A stretch of DNA of 64,000 nt from contig JAJCYS010000004.1 in NCBI GenBank assembly GCA_029262815.1, positions 62,001 to 126,000 of the forward strand. The letters run 5' to 3'. Below are positions 34,102 through 45,245 of this stretch, piece after piece. A program made the translations under genes and the position numbers. The DNA is from Deltaproteobacteria bacterium. GTDB taxonomy: Bacteria > Bdellovibrionota > JAJCYS01. The notes under the pieces are model-generated. The model was not told the DNA's origin. It did not search any database and saw nothing but the letters and a program-made list of their open reading frames with translations. Numbering within the stretch: position 1 is the first letter of the stretch; every line of letters begins with the position of its first letter.

Positions 34102-34969
34102 ATTTTGCCAGCCATGATATTAGAAAAATGGTATCTCCAAACCCACTGAAAGGTACTCCAAACAATGCCAGAGAAGAGTAGCCCAAAGACCAACAACGTG
34201 CCAGGATTGGGATTTATAGATGTAACTAAAAACCCAAAATGGTCCCAAACCCCTTTTAATGGCAAAAAGCCTAAGAACCAAACCATTGAGGCAATACAGA
34301 GACTCACTGCCATATAAAAGAAAATAAATAAGGTATACGGACGTTTTTGGTAAACCTTAGTCGCACCCAAAAGATACTCCAACCGCAATTCATGTCGCCT
34401 AACACGAATGAGCTGAGACAAAATAAATTGAATTATGTAATACAAAAAGAAAATAAACCCCAAACAAATGGCGATACAACCGCCCCAGCCCACCCGTTTA
34501 TATAAGGTCAGTAAGGCCCAATATCCAATTTGTGCATCCACCTCAAAAATCAGCTTGTGTGCTTTCATGGCTTCTATCGCATTTTTCATTTCACTCATCA
34601 ACCACTCAGTATGTTTTGGATGGCCTACGATATACATGAGCGGCGACTCAGTATCTAGCATGCCTTGAGAGACATCTAATGATGTGGCGACACCTTTCAA
34701 AACCTTAGTTTCACGACGTGCTTGAAATTTGATTTCAGGGAATTGCTTCCTCAAATCCATCAACAGTTCGTTGGTCACAATCCCATCAGAAGTTTGTGGC
34801 AATATTTGGATATAAAAAGCTTTTTGGGATCGATTAACAAACTGAGTTAAGGAAAGGGTCATTTCAACAGTTAAGAAAAGTCCCAGACATAACGCACCCC
34901 CAATAAAACAAGCCAGCGTATTCTGAACCCAAAACGTTCTAAAAAGCTGGTAAACCCGATACCCGTACA

Positions 34970-34973
<4 letters not shown>
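34098..34973 (-). CDS. ftsX: Cell-division permease FtsX
   Basis: 291 residues with the FtsX layout: a membrane helix near 20-40, a periplasmic domain of about 110 residues, then three helices near 163-185, 212-235 and 258-280. It works with FtsE to drive conformational change in the periplasmic EnvC-type activator at the septum. Residues after the third helix (RHELRLEYLLGATK) fit the conserved cytoplasmic loop. The start overlaps the ftsE stop, and the stop overlaps the envC-like start. Confidence 0.93.
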
Positions 34974-37670
<2,697 letters not shown>

Positions 37671-37681
37671 GGATTTCCGAT

Positions 37682-38254
37682 TTACAGCCGTTTTAATGCA
37701 TGTGTAATTTGAGATCTGAGCATTCCATTTTGGGCGGTATTGAGCAAAATTAAATCTACATTTCGAAATTTTTGCTCGTCAGGGATTTGCCACGCTGCGA
37801 TGCGTTTCATTTGTGTGAAGCTGGCATGAAATCGCGATTGCCATCGATGTATTCGGAGTGCAACAGGGGTCCATACGAGCCAGACGTGTGTGGCTAATTT
37901 CCGAGTCAAGCTATGCTGCTCGAAATAAAGCGGAATATCCAGAAATACAGGCCCTTTCATGGATTCCACAAAGGCTTGTACGTGGTTGCCGACTAAATGG
38001 TGAATCCAGGGTAAGTACCAGGATTTGAAAGCTGAGTTCCCATATAGAGCCTCTCGTACGTTTTCTTTAAAAGACCTTTGGGTATTTGATTTTGGCAATT
38101 TTGACTGAATTTGATTTATAGACGCCTTATCTTTTAGGATTTGTTGGACACAGTCATCAGCGGATAAGACTGGATATTTTTTTTCAGTTAGAGTTTGAGA
38201 CACCAGTGTCTTCCCACTCGCTATATTCCCTGTAATGACAACAACTGGCCTCAT
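37682..38254 (-). CDS. coaE: Dephospho-CoA kinase
   Basis: 190 residues, last step of coenzyme A synthesis. The P-loop GNIASGKT at 9-16 matches the family pattern but has Thr where Ser is usual. LSADDCVQQIL near 30 fits the substrate lid, and VFLDIPLYFE near 105 and NVDLILLNTAQNGMLRSQI near 165 fit CoaE. The middle is diverged. Convergent with ligA, 11 bases apart, and divergent from the sensor kinase with the palindromic repeat between. An extended -10-like TGGTAATCT lies seven bases before the ATG on the minus strand. Confidence 0.85.
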   Translation of the reverse strand: MRPVVVITGNIASGKTLVSQTLTEKKYPVLSADDCVQQILKDKASINQIQSKLPKSNTQRSFKENVREALYGNSAFKSWYLPWIHHLVGNHVQAFVESMKGPVFLDIPLYFEQHSLTRKLATHVWLVWTPVALRIHRWQSRFHASFTQMKRIAAWQIPDEQKFRNVDLILLNTAQNGMLRSQITHALKRL

Positions 38255-38306
38255 TCCCTACAGATTACCATCCTGGCCAAAAGGGTCATAGGGCCAAAAG
38301 GTTGCT

Positions 38307-38388
38307 ACCCAAAGGGTCATCGTACCCAAAGGGTCATCGTGAACTTCTTGGCCAAAAGTGGCCAAGAAGTTCACGATGACCCTTTGGG
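38307..38388. repeat. Palindrome copy 2 with a tandem of its outer arm
   Basis: The arm 38325-38354 is the exact reverse complement of 38359-38388 (30 bases, loop AAAG), identical to the arms at 28303-28366. To its left the 17-base start of the arm (ACCCAAAGGGTCATCGT) is present twice in tandem at 38307-38323 and 38324-38340. A decayed piece, GGCCAAAAGGGTCATAGGG, lies at 38276-38294. The element fills the coaE/sensor-kinase gap and its right edge abuts the kinase promoter. Confidence 0.9.
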
Positions 38389-38401
38389 TCCGGGATCTGC
38401 C

Positions 38402-38410
38402 TGCTATAAT
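38402..38410 (+). promoter_or_regulatory. Extended -10 promoter of the sensor-kinase gene
   Basis: TGCTATAAT is a perfect extended -10. Upstream at 38383-38388 the last bases of the palindrome (TTTGGG) sit 16 bases away, at -35 distance. The ATG at 38421 is ten bases after the -10, so the leader would be about four bases and GGGAG at 38411-38415 would fall mostly outside the message. Confidence 0.55.
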
Positions 38411-38420
38411 GGGAGCCAAT

Positions 38421-39941
38421 ATGAACCCCAAACAAATTACAAAAAAATACGCAGGCACTCCCTATAGCCTATATGGGGTACTCATCTTGAGTACCCTCGC
38501 TCATAGTTTGATTCTTGGCATTTTTCTCATTGCTCGGCCATCCCCTACCGACATGGATCTCGTAAGTATCCTGGGTGTAGGCCTAATCCTCTTTAGCCTA
38601 CTTTTGACGACTTATCTTTTTAGAACACTATTAGCCATCAAAATTCAATGCCAGAAGTCAACTCAAACCCTAAGCCATCTCTTAGACAACAACCTTGATC
38701 GTCTTTTCCCGCTTCCCAAACAAAAAATGGCTTTGAAATACCCCCCGTTGGAAGAGCTGGAGCTCTGTCTCAATGAGATTCTCTTATCCGCCAAGAGCGA
38801 TCTAACCCAAACAAAACAAACCCTCAAAGATGCCTTAACCCTTAACGCTCTGCTGCTGAATCAAGCGACAGATCGTCACAAACATCTCGAACTCAGTACA
38901 CTCGCACTTGGAGCTCTCAACTTGGGACTCCGCGTCGTAAACGAAAGCCAAGAAATCCTATACGAAAACCCACAGTTTTATAAGCTCACCCACCATGCAC
39001 CCGATCGCTTTGAACACCTGATTCGAATAGCCCTTAATCACATCTCTGAAGATTTATCAGAGAACAAATATATAGAAAATATGGACACTCACGTAACACA
39101 AGTCCAACTCATGCCTATCTCTAGGGGCACGACTCCATGGCTGACAACCAGTTGCACATTAATCATCATCGAAGATATTTCAAAACAAGAAGCCCTAAAA
39201 ACACAACTCTTAGATACCGAAAAACTTTCAGCAATCGGCATGATGAGTGCACAAATCTCTCATGAAATCCGAAACCCTCTCAACGCGCTCTCCCTCAACC
39301 TTGACATGTTACAAGAAGACCTAAAGCCCTTAGACACCCTCCCACAATCCGTTCAACCCTTACTCACAGGCATTGTAAAACAAGCCCATCGCCTCAAAAC
39401 CCTTAGCGATCACTACCTTAATTTGTTTAAACTCTTCGAAGACAAAAAAATATTTAATCCCAAAAGAGTCATACAAGACGTTGTCTTTGCATTTCGTCCG
39501 CTTGCGCATCAGCGAAAATGCACACTCACATGCCACATAGACCATGCCCCCTGCATGATCTATGGCGACCCTCAGGCTTTGAGCACGATCGTACAAAATT
39601 TACTTTTAAATGCACTTGAAGCTGAAAGTCCTGAAATTGTCGTTAGATGTGGCTTAGATGCTTCAGGCAATTTCAAATTGAAAATCAAGGACTCTGGCCC
39701 TGGCATCTCGAGTCAAGCACAGGAAAAAATCTTCACCCTTTTCTATACAACAAAGAACAGTGGTACAGGACTAGGGCTGTCTGTAGCGAAATATGCTTCT
39801 GAACATTTAGATGGCACCTTGACTTTCCATTGTGGCCTGAGCTCTCGTGGCACCCTTTTCACATTCTGCTGCCCCATTGAGCAAAAGACGCACGACACGC
39901 CAAATCCCACTCAGCAACACACACATAGCGCCACACTCTAG
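38421..39941 (+). CDS. Membrane sensor histidine kinase (NtrB-like)
   Basis: 506 residues from the ATG at 38421. An earlier in-frame ATG at 38358 lies inside the palindromic repeat and is rejected. Two membrane helices (about 20-45 and 50-75) enclose a very short loop, so sensing is probably not periplasmic. A helical linker and a PAS-like region (about 160-270) follow. The H-box is QISHEIRNPLNAL with His near 280, the N-box NLLLNALEA near 395, and GPGISSQAQEK and TGLGLSVAKY complete the ATPase. It probably phosphorylates the sigma-54 activator encoded 45 bases downstream. Confidence 0.9.
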   Translation: MNPKQITKKYAGTPYSLYGVLILSTLAHSLILGIFLIARPSPTDMDLVSILGVGLILFSLLLTTYLFRTLLAIKIQCQKSTQTLSHLLDNNLDRLFPLPKQKMALKYPPLEELELCLNEILLSAKSDLTQTKQTLKDALTLNALLLNQATDRHKHLELSTLALGALNLGLRVVNESQEILYENPQFYKLTHHAPDRFEHLIRIALNHISEDLSENKYIENMDTHVTQVQLMPISRGTTPWLTTSCTLIIIEDISKQEALKTQLLDTEKLSAIGMMSAQISHEIRNPLNALSLNLDMLQEDLKPLDTLPQSVQPLLTGIVKQAHRLKTLSDHYLNLFKLFEDKKIFNPKRVIQDVVFAFRPLAHQRKCTLTCHIDHAPCMIYGDPQALSTIVQNLLLNALEAESPEIVVRCGLDASGNFKLKIKDSGPGISSQAQEKIFTLFYTTKNSGTGLGLSVAKYASEHLDGTLTFHCGLSSRGTLFTFCCPIEQKTHDTPNPTQQHTHSATL

Positions 39942-39986
39942 GGCGTGTCCTAATCGATTTAAAAGAGGAAACGAAAGGTGTAAGAT

Positions 39987-41366
39987 ATGTCCGTGCATAC
40001 CTACAGAGCAATTATTGTTGATGATGATATAGATTGCGGGAACAGCTTGAACACCTTGTTGATTCGCAAAGGTATTCAAACCACTTACTTTGATCATCCT
40101 AAGAAAGCTCTGGATACAATATTAGAAGGACATCCCCCTGATCTTGCGTTCATTGATTTACGCATGCCAACCTTTGACGGAATAGAAGTATTAAAAAGGC
40201 TCAAACACCATTTGCCAGATTTAACTTGCATCTTGATGAGTGGGGTTGGAACCGTTGATTCTGCCGTCGAAGCTATTAAATATGGTGCACATGATTTTTT
40301 ACTAAAACCAGTCAGACTTCAAACCCTCACCCTTCTTCTTGAAAAAGTGTGCGAAAAAATTGACCTCCACCGGGAGGTACGTCGCTTACGAGAAGAGAAA
40401 GCAAACCTCACAACATCACACCTCATTGGTAACGCACCCAGTATGGCTGAGTTAAAACGCCGAATTGTAACAGTCTCTCAAAGCGATGCCACAGTTCTGG
40501 TTCTTGGTGAAAGCGGCACCGGTAAGGAACTTATCGTAGATGCCCTACACAATGGCAGCACTCGAAAGAAAAAGAATCTCATCAAAATCAACTGCGGGGC
40601 AATCCCTCACGAGCTCATGGAAGCTGAACTGTTTGGATTCGAAAAAGGTGCATTTACGGGAGCCGTCCAAGCCAAACCAGGACTTTTTGAATTAGCAGAC
40701 GGCGGCACCATTTTTCTAGACGAGGTGGGAGAGCTACCCCAGTCTGCACAAGTCAAAACCCTTCGCGTTCTGCAAGACCAAATCATTACTCGTATCGGAA
40801 GCACAAAATCTAAAAAAGTAAATGTGCGGCTCATCTCTGCCACCAACAAAGATCTCTACCAAGCCATTCAGAAAGGCGAATTCCGCGAGGACCTATTCTA
40901 CCGACTGAATGTTATCCCCATCCATGTCCCCCCCTTAAGGGAACGCACAGATGACATTCCCCTGCTATTCCGACTCTTTCTTGATCGATACTGCACGCAG
41001 TATCATAAAGCTGAAAAAATAATAGGTTCCAAAGCTTTGGCCTATCTCATTCAATACCCTTGGCCTGGTAATGTACGTGAATTGGAACATTTGTGTGAAC
41101 AATTAGCCCTAACCTGCCGATCGCAGTGGATTCGTGAAGAAGATCTTCCAAATCAGTTTAGAGACGCAAAACAGAGTGCCACGACTCTGACTGTACCATT
41201 AGGCACTCCACTAAAGCACATCACCCAACAGGTGATTCAACGTACTTTAAGCCTAACGGGGCACAATGTTACGGAAGCTGCACGCATCCTAAATATACAC
41301 CCCAAAACCATTCGAAGGCAGCTTAAGGAACTCCCTCAAGAGACCAACCCACCAATTTCGCTTTAG
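39987..41366 (+). CDS. Sigma-54-dependent response regulator (NtrC family)
   Basis: 459 residues in three domains. The receiver has its phospho-acceptor Asp near 57 in LAFIDLRMPTFDG. The AAA+ domain has Walker A GESGTGKE near 173 and the sigma-54 contact loop GAFTGA near 222. A Fis-type helix-turn-helix is at the end (HNVTEAARILNIHPKTIRRQL). AAAGGTG lies 11 bases before the ATG. It should activate RpoN promoters when phosphorylated by the kinase upstream. I found no convincing -24/-12 site in this window, so its targets are unknown. Confidence 0.95.
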   Translation: MSVHTYRAIIVDDDIDCGNSLNTLLIRKGIQTTYFDHPKKALDTILEGHPPDLAFIDLRMPTFDGIEVLKRLKHHLPDLTCILMSGVGTVDSAVEAIKYGAHDFLLKPVRLQTLTLLLEKVCEKIDLHREVRRLREEKANLTTSHLIGNAPSMAELKRRIVTVSQSDATVLVLGESGTGKELIVDALHNGSTRKKKNLIKINCGAIPHELMEAELFGFEKGAFTGAVQAKPGLFELADGGTIFLDEVGELPQSAQVKTLRVLQDQIITRIGSTKSKKVNVRLISATNKDLYQAIQKGEFREDLFYRLNVIPIHVPPLRERTDDIPLLFRLFLDRYCTQYHKAEKIIGSKALAYLIQYPWPGNVRELEHLCEQLALTCRSQWIREEDLPNQFRDAKQSATTLTVPLGTPLKHITQQVIQRTLSLTGHNVTEAARILNIHPKTIRRQLKELPQETNPPISL

Positions 41367-41398
41367 GATAGCCTAAAAATACTGTTTAATAGGCCACG

Positions 41399-42424
41399 AT
41401 GACGTTTGCGCACATAGACCCAGATCACCTCAAATTGGGAGGATACGCTTTACTCATACTCATGGCATGCATCACATTGCTGTGGGTATTAAGACGAAGA
41501 CGAAAACGCTCAAAATTGTCTCATAAGGAACTCCTCGTACATGTGAAAAGCGGACCTTCCTTTTTTACGCCACTCCCAAAAGATTTGGAAAAGTGGATCG
41601 AAGCCTGCAACAACGCATTTGCTTCAGAGAAGTTTTTGGATCTTTGCCTCCCGCACCTTAAAGAGGCACTTGATCACCAAAGACACCTATCTTTGGATGA
41701 ATTTCGAACCATACTAAACAAACATACAGCTATCAAAACAATATCTTGGGATGAGTTTTTAAGCCAACCCCCTTTGTTGGTCTTCTGTTTGGGGGTCAAC
41801 GGGGGAGGTAAAACAACAACTATTGCAAAATTACTGCATAACCTCACTGAAGAACAACACATCTCCAAATCAAAACTTGCAGTTATCGGAACTGACACGT
41901 TTCGCGCTGCAGCAATGGATCAATTGGTTCAAAAACTAAAACACACCGATGTTGATGTGATTATCCCAAATCAGGCTGTACCCAAACCCACAACAGCCCT
42001 TTTCCAAGGACTCGAGATTGCCTGCAATCAAGGCAAAGAAGTTATCCTTGTGGATACAAGTGGCCGTCTGCATACCAATAAAAATCTGCAGCTAGAACTC
42101 CAATCACTCATCTCAAAAGGTCGCACCTGGTTCTCTGATTTCAAAAACGTCTCAACATCACTGAAAACGCTTCTGATTTGTGACACAACTCATGGACAAA
42201 GTCTAAACGCACAAATTGAAGGGTTTTCGGCCGTACATCCCATCGATGCGGTTTTTTGGTCCAAATGGGACTGCGTGCCTCATAAAACAGCTCTTTGGGA
42301 ATTGATGACCACTTGCCCCATCCCGAGTTTAAGCTTGGGGATAGGTGAAAATGCTAATGATTATAAATACTTAAACATACCTGAGTTGATTGTTGATATG
42401 GTACCCCATGAAAATATTGAATAG
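41399..42424 (+). CDS. ftsY: Signal recognition particle receptor FtsY
   Basis: 341 residues. A membrane helix at 14-31 followed by RRRRKR anchors the protein, unlike E. coli FtsY with its long acidic A domain. The NG domain follows: G1 GVNGGGKTTT near 132-141 and DTFRAAAMDQL near 165. The G3 motif is DTSGR (usually DTAGR, near 219). The G4 region is WSKWDCVPHKTAL (usually TKLDGTAKGG, near 287). The usual DATTGQ is DTTHGQ. It docks SRP-bound ribosomes to the membrane. The changed G3/G4 suggest altered GTPase behaviour. A -10-like TTTAAT ends eight bases before the ATG. Confidence 0.9.
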   Translation: MTFAHIDPDHLKLGGYALLILMACITLLWVLRRRRKRSKLSHKELLVHVKSGPSFFTPLPKDLEKWIEACNNAFASEKFLDLCLPHLKEALDHQRHLSLDEFRTILNKHTAIKTISWDEFLSQPPLLVFCLGVNGGGKTTTIAKLLHNLTEEQHISKSKLAVIGTDTFRAAAMDQLVQKLKHTDVDVIIPNQAVPKPTTALFQGLEIACNQGKEVILVDTSGRLHTNKNLQLELQSLISKGRTWFSDFKNVSTSLKTLLICDTTHGQSLNAQIEGFSAVHPIDAVFWSKWDCVPHKTALWELMTTCPIPSLSLGIGENANDYKYLNIPELIVDMVPHENIE

Positions 42425-42457
42425 CCGGTTCTAGCGCAGAAAAACCAGCTATTCAAT
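42416..42457 (+). terminator. Hairpin overlapping the ftsY stop codon
   Basis: Arms 42416-42430 and 42443-42457 pair over 15 positions with one mismatch (TTGAATAGC with GCTATTCAA, GGTT with AACC), loop 12 bases. The ftsY stop codon is within the left arm, as with the gcdH hairpin. No T tract follows directly, so termination is possible but unproven. The loop-side GCCGGTTCTAG resembles the GACCGGTTCTAG behind gcdH. Confidence 0.45.
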
Positions 42458-42518
42458 CTCGATCCTTCATTTAACACTTTGATTTTTTGGAAATAATCCG
42501 ATACCCTAAGGTAAGGAT

Positions 42519-42839
42519 ATGAAGCGTGACCTAGAAGCTTATGAAATGATGTTACTCGGGCAACGAGTCGGTGTAAAAACAAGACTGTCCCCTGATAAGA
42601 TCAAAGATCTTGTGGTTTTAATTGAAGACCAGTACAACAAGATTAAGCAACAGGCTTCACCCAATGCGCCTGTACAAAAACTTCACTTACTTGCAATGCT
42701 CTCTGTTGCAGAAAAGTACATGTCGTTAAAGGCGCAAGTAGATCAATTTAGAAAAAATGTAACTGGCGAAATTTCGAGCATGAAAAAATATGTTAATCAA
42801 TTTACAAACCATGAAGAAAGTCATGATAAATCCATATAA
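42519..42839 (+). CDS. zapA: ZapA-like cell-division protein
   Basis: 106 residues, family length. ZapA binds FtsZ and bundles its filaments. The start MKRDLEAYEMMLLGQRVGVKT fits the ZapA beta hairpin, followed by a helix and a coiled coil (KLHLLAMLSVAEKYMSLKAQVDQF) that forms the tetramer. TAAGGTAAGG precedes the ATG. The order zapA, then a gap, then fau and rny is the conserved arrangement, which supports the call despite weak sequence identity. Confidence 0.8.
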   Translation: MKRDLEAYEMMLLGQRVGVKTRLSPDKIKDLVVLIEDQYNKIKQQASPNAPVQKLHLLAMLSVAEKYMSLKAQVDQFRKNVTGEISSMKKYVNQFTNHEESHDKSI

Positions 42840-42980
42840 AATGCTTAGAAACCTAATAGTGATGAACCTGAGCCTTGCTGGAGGCCATTTTAGTTAAAAA
42901 CGATTTAACACTGTTCATTTAACTACGACCTGTTACCGATACATTTTTTCGCACATCGATCTACACATAGCTGCTTAAGG
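42840..42980 (+). ncRNA. ssrS: Candidate 6S RNA (ssrS) between zapA and fau
   Basis: This noncoding gap of about 140 bases lies exactly where 6S RNA genes sit in many proteobacteria, between zapA and the 5-formyl-THF cyclo-ligase gene. It contains CCTGAGCC (42869-42876), resembling a conserved 5' element of 6S RNA, and an internal hairpin GTTAAA/TTTAAC around AACGA. I could not fold the full closing stem with the central bubble by eye. The call rests mostly on position; a simple leader for fau is the alternative. Confidence 0.35.
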
Positions 42981-42990
42981 ATGTGTGTGC

Positions 42991-43659
42991 GTGAGTCGAT
43001 CAAAAGAAAAAAATAACCTAAGACAAAAGCATTTAGCCTTAAGACGTGGGTTGTCTTCTGAAGAAAAATATCAAAAAGAAGCCATAATTGCCCATAAAAC
43101 ATTTCGATTTCTAAGACATTGCCACAGCGAGCTCTCTTCAGATTCGCCTATTCGTGTAGGCGCATACATCCCCTACATTGATGAGGTGAACATTTTTGCT
43201 CATCACCTTGCTGCTGCAGCTGAAGTCGAAAATACCTATGCCATCGCACTGCCACATTTCAAGCGTATGGGCACAGCCTTACACTTTTACACCCTTTCCC
43301 TCACGTCACAGCTTTCTCATTTTATTGAGGCGCTTAACGGAACTTTTGCCTCTTTGAACCCCAACCTACCCATATGGGAGGAAGCAGACCCAGATTCTAT
43401 TCACTATTGGTTAATTCCAGGAGTTGTTTTTACGCCTCATGGAGATCGTATTGGGTTTGGAAAAGGGGTCTATGATCGATTCTTAAGCAAATTTACACAT
43501 GGTATTCGTATTGGGCTGGCATTTGACATCCAAATGACCCAAAGTTTTGTATCTGAGGCCCTTGACGTACCTATGCATGTGGTTTTTACAGAAACACAAA
43601 CCCATCTTCCACCACATGCACATCATTCACTTTCTCAAAAAATCGGAGACCTATCATGA
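42991..43659 (+). CDS. fau: 5-formyltetrahydrofolate cyclo-ligase
   Basis: 222 residues from the GTG at 42991, chosen because AAGGA (42977-42981) is nine bases upstream; the GTG at 42985 is too close. Converts 5-formyl-THF to methenyl-THF with ATP. It has the family end motif GVVFTPHGDRIGFGKGVYDR near 147-167 and a basic ATP-binding N-terminus (KNNLRQKHLALRR). The stop overlaps the rny start by four bases. Confidence 0.92.
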   Translation: MSRSKEKNNLRQKHLALRRGLSSEEKYQKEAIIAHKTFRFLRHCHSELSSDSPIRVGAYIPYIDEVNIFAHHLAAAAEVENTYAIALPHFKRMGTALHFYTLSLTSQLSHFIEALNGTFASLNPNLPIWEEADPDSIHYWLIPGVVFTPHGDRIGFGKGVYDRFLSKFTHGIRIGLAFDIQMTQSFVSEALDVPMHVVFTETQTHLPPHAHHSLSQKIGDLS

Positions 43660-45230
43660 ACTGGATACTGATTGCACTCGGTACTGTAATTTACCTTGGT
43701 TTATCATTCTTTTGCGTTCTATATGTATTTAAAAAGAAGTATCGAACCAAAGAGCAAAATCTGTACCTTGCAGTAAGAGAAAAAGAAAAAGAAATCTTAG
43801 ATCGTGCCAAAAGCCGTTCAAGGACTATCGCCAAAGAAGGTCGCCTTCAGGCAAAAGAGATTGCGCTCAAAATGAAGAATCAATTTGAGCAAACTAGCCA
43901 AGAAACACGCAAAGAGCTCTTAGGTTTAGAAAAACACGTCACTCACCGAGAAAAATCCATTGAAAAAAAGGAAGAACTGTTACTGATCAAAGAGAATAAA
44001 TTCAAACAACGTGAAGAGCTATTCAATGAAGCGGAGCGCCAACAAGTTGCACAAAAAAATGCTCTGACACTTAAACAAAAAGAGCTTCAAAAAAACCTGG
44101 AAAAAAGCAGTAAGCTCACGATTTCTGAAGCCAAGACACAGCTCAAAGAAAGTTTGTTTCAAGAAGTTCACCGAGAACTTGCCACAGACGTTCGAATACT
44201 TAAAGAAGAAACACTCGATGAGGCTCAAAAGAAAGCCAAACATGTCATCGCTACAGCCATTGGCCGCTACGCGGGTGAAACGGCAAGTGAAAAACTTATG
44301 TATGCATTCCATCTCCCGTCAGACGACCTAAAGGGCAAAATTATCGGTCGTGAAGGTCGGAACATTAGAGCTATTGAAGCTGCGACCGGTGTTGATTTGA
44401 TCGTTGATGACACACCTGAAACGGTTACAATTTCAAGCTTCGACCCCATTCGTCGTGAAGAAACCCGCCAATTAATCGAGCGATTGATCCAAGATGGTCG
44501 AATTCACCCTGCTCGTATTGAAGAGATGGCACACAAAGTCAGAAAAGAGATGGCCGTAGAAATCAAAGAGGCCGGAAATCAAGCTGCGTTTGAACTTGAT
44601 ATTCATGATATACACCCTGAAATCATCAAAATCATGGGGAGTTTAAAATTTAGAACCAGCTATCAACAAAATCAACTTTCACACAGTGTAGAAGTCGGGT
44701 TTTTAGCAGGTGCAATGGCGTCTGAAATCGGTGGTGACGTGAGGATCGCCAGACGAGCAGGTTTTTTACATGATGTTGGCAAGGCTTTGTCACATAAAAT
44801 CGAGGGCCCTCATGCTGTTGTCGGCGCTGACTTTCTCAAAAAGTATGGAGAACGCGAAACCGTGACTCACCCAGTCCGTGCTCACCATGAAGATGTCCCT
44901 CTCGAAACAATGGAAGATCATTTGGTTCAGGCTGCAGACACCCTGAGTGGTGCGCGTCCAGGGGCACGGCGAGAAAATCTGGAGCGGTATGTCAAACGGC
45001 TAGAGGATTTAGAGAAAGTGGCTACTTCATTTGAATTCGTAGACAAAGCCTATGCCATTCAAGCAGGCCGTGAGATTCGTGTTATGATCAACAATCAAAG
45101 AGCCTCTGACGAGGATGCGGTGATGTTGAGCCGTGAAATTTCTAAAAAGATTGAGGAAGAGCTCAACTACCCAGGTCAGGTTAAGGTAATTGTTATTCGT
45201 GAAACACGCGCTATTGCAGTAGCGAAATAA
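43656..45230 (+). CDS. rny: Ribonuclease Y
   Basis: 524 residues. Membrane-anchored endoribonuclease that starts mRNA decay. An N-terminal helix (WILIALGTVIYLGLSFFCVL) is followed by a long charged coiled coil (about 30-200), a KH domain (GKIIGREGRNIRAIE near 230) and an HD domain with H-D near 371 (RAGFLHDVGKAL) and HHEDVPLETMEDHLVQAAD. The start overlaps the fau stop (ATGA). ymdB follows after 15 bases, the usual partner. Confidence 0.96.
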   Translation: MNWILIALGTVIYLGLSFFCVLYVFKKKYRTKEQNLYLAVREKEKEILDRAKSRSRTIAKEGRLQAKEIALKMKNQFEQTSQETRKELLGLEKHVTHREKSIEKKEELLLIKENKFKQREELFNEAERQQVAQKNALTLKQKELQKNLEKSSKLTISEAKTQLKESLFQEVHRELATDVRILKEETLDEAQKKAKHVIATAIGRYAGETASEKLMYAFHLPSDDLKGKIIGREGRNIRAIEAATGVDLIVDDTPETVTISSFDPIRREETRQLIERLIQDGRIHPARIEEMAHKVRKEMAVEIKEAGNQAAFELDIHDIHPEIIKIMGSLKFRTSYQQNQLSHSVEVGFLAGAMASEIGGDVRIARRAGFLHDVGKALSHKIEGPHAVVGADFLKKYGERETVTHPVRAHHEDVPLETMEDHLVQAADTLSGARPGARRENLERYVKRLEDLEKVATSFEFVDKAYAIQAGREIRVMINNQRASDEDAVMLSREISKKIEEELNYPGQVKVIVIRETRAIAVAK

Positions 45231-45245
45231 CCCTGCAGGTCGACG

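Noticed and set aside
38358..38420. Upstream ATG of the sensor-kinase frame
   Set aside because: It lies within the palindromic repeat and before the likely promoter; the ATG at 38421 fits better.
39942..39986. Second promoter or repeat at GGGCGTGTCCTAATCG between kinase and regulator
   Set aside because: It shares only a short core with the sites at 60554-60594 and lacks the paired arrangement; kept as a remark there.
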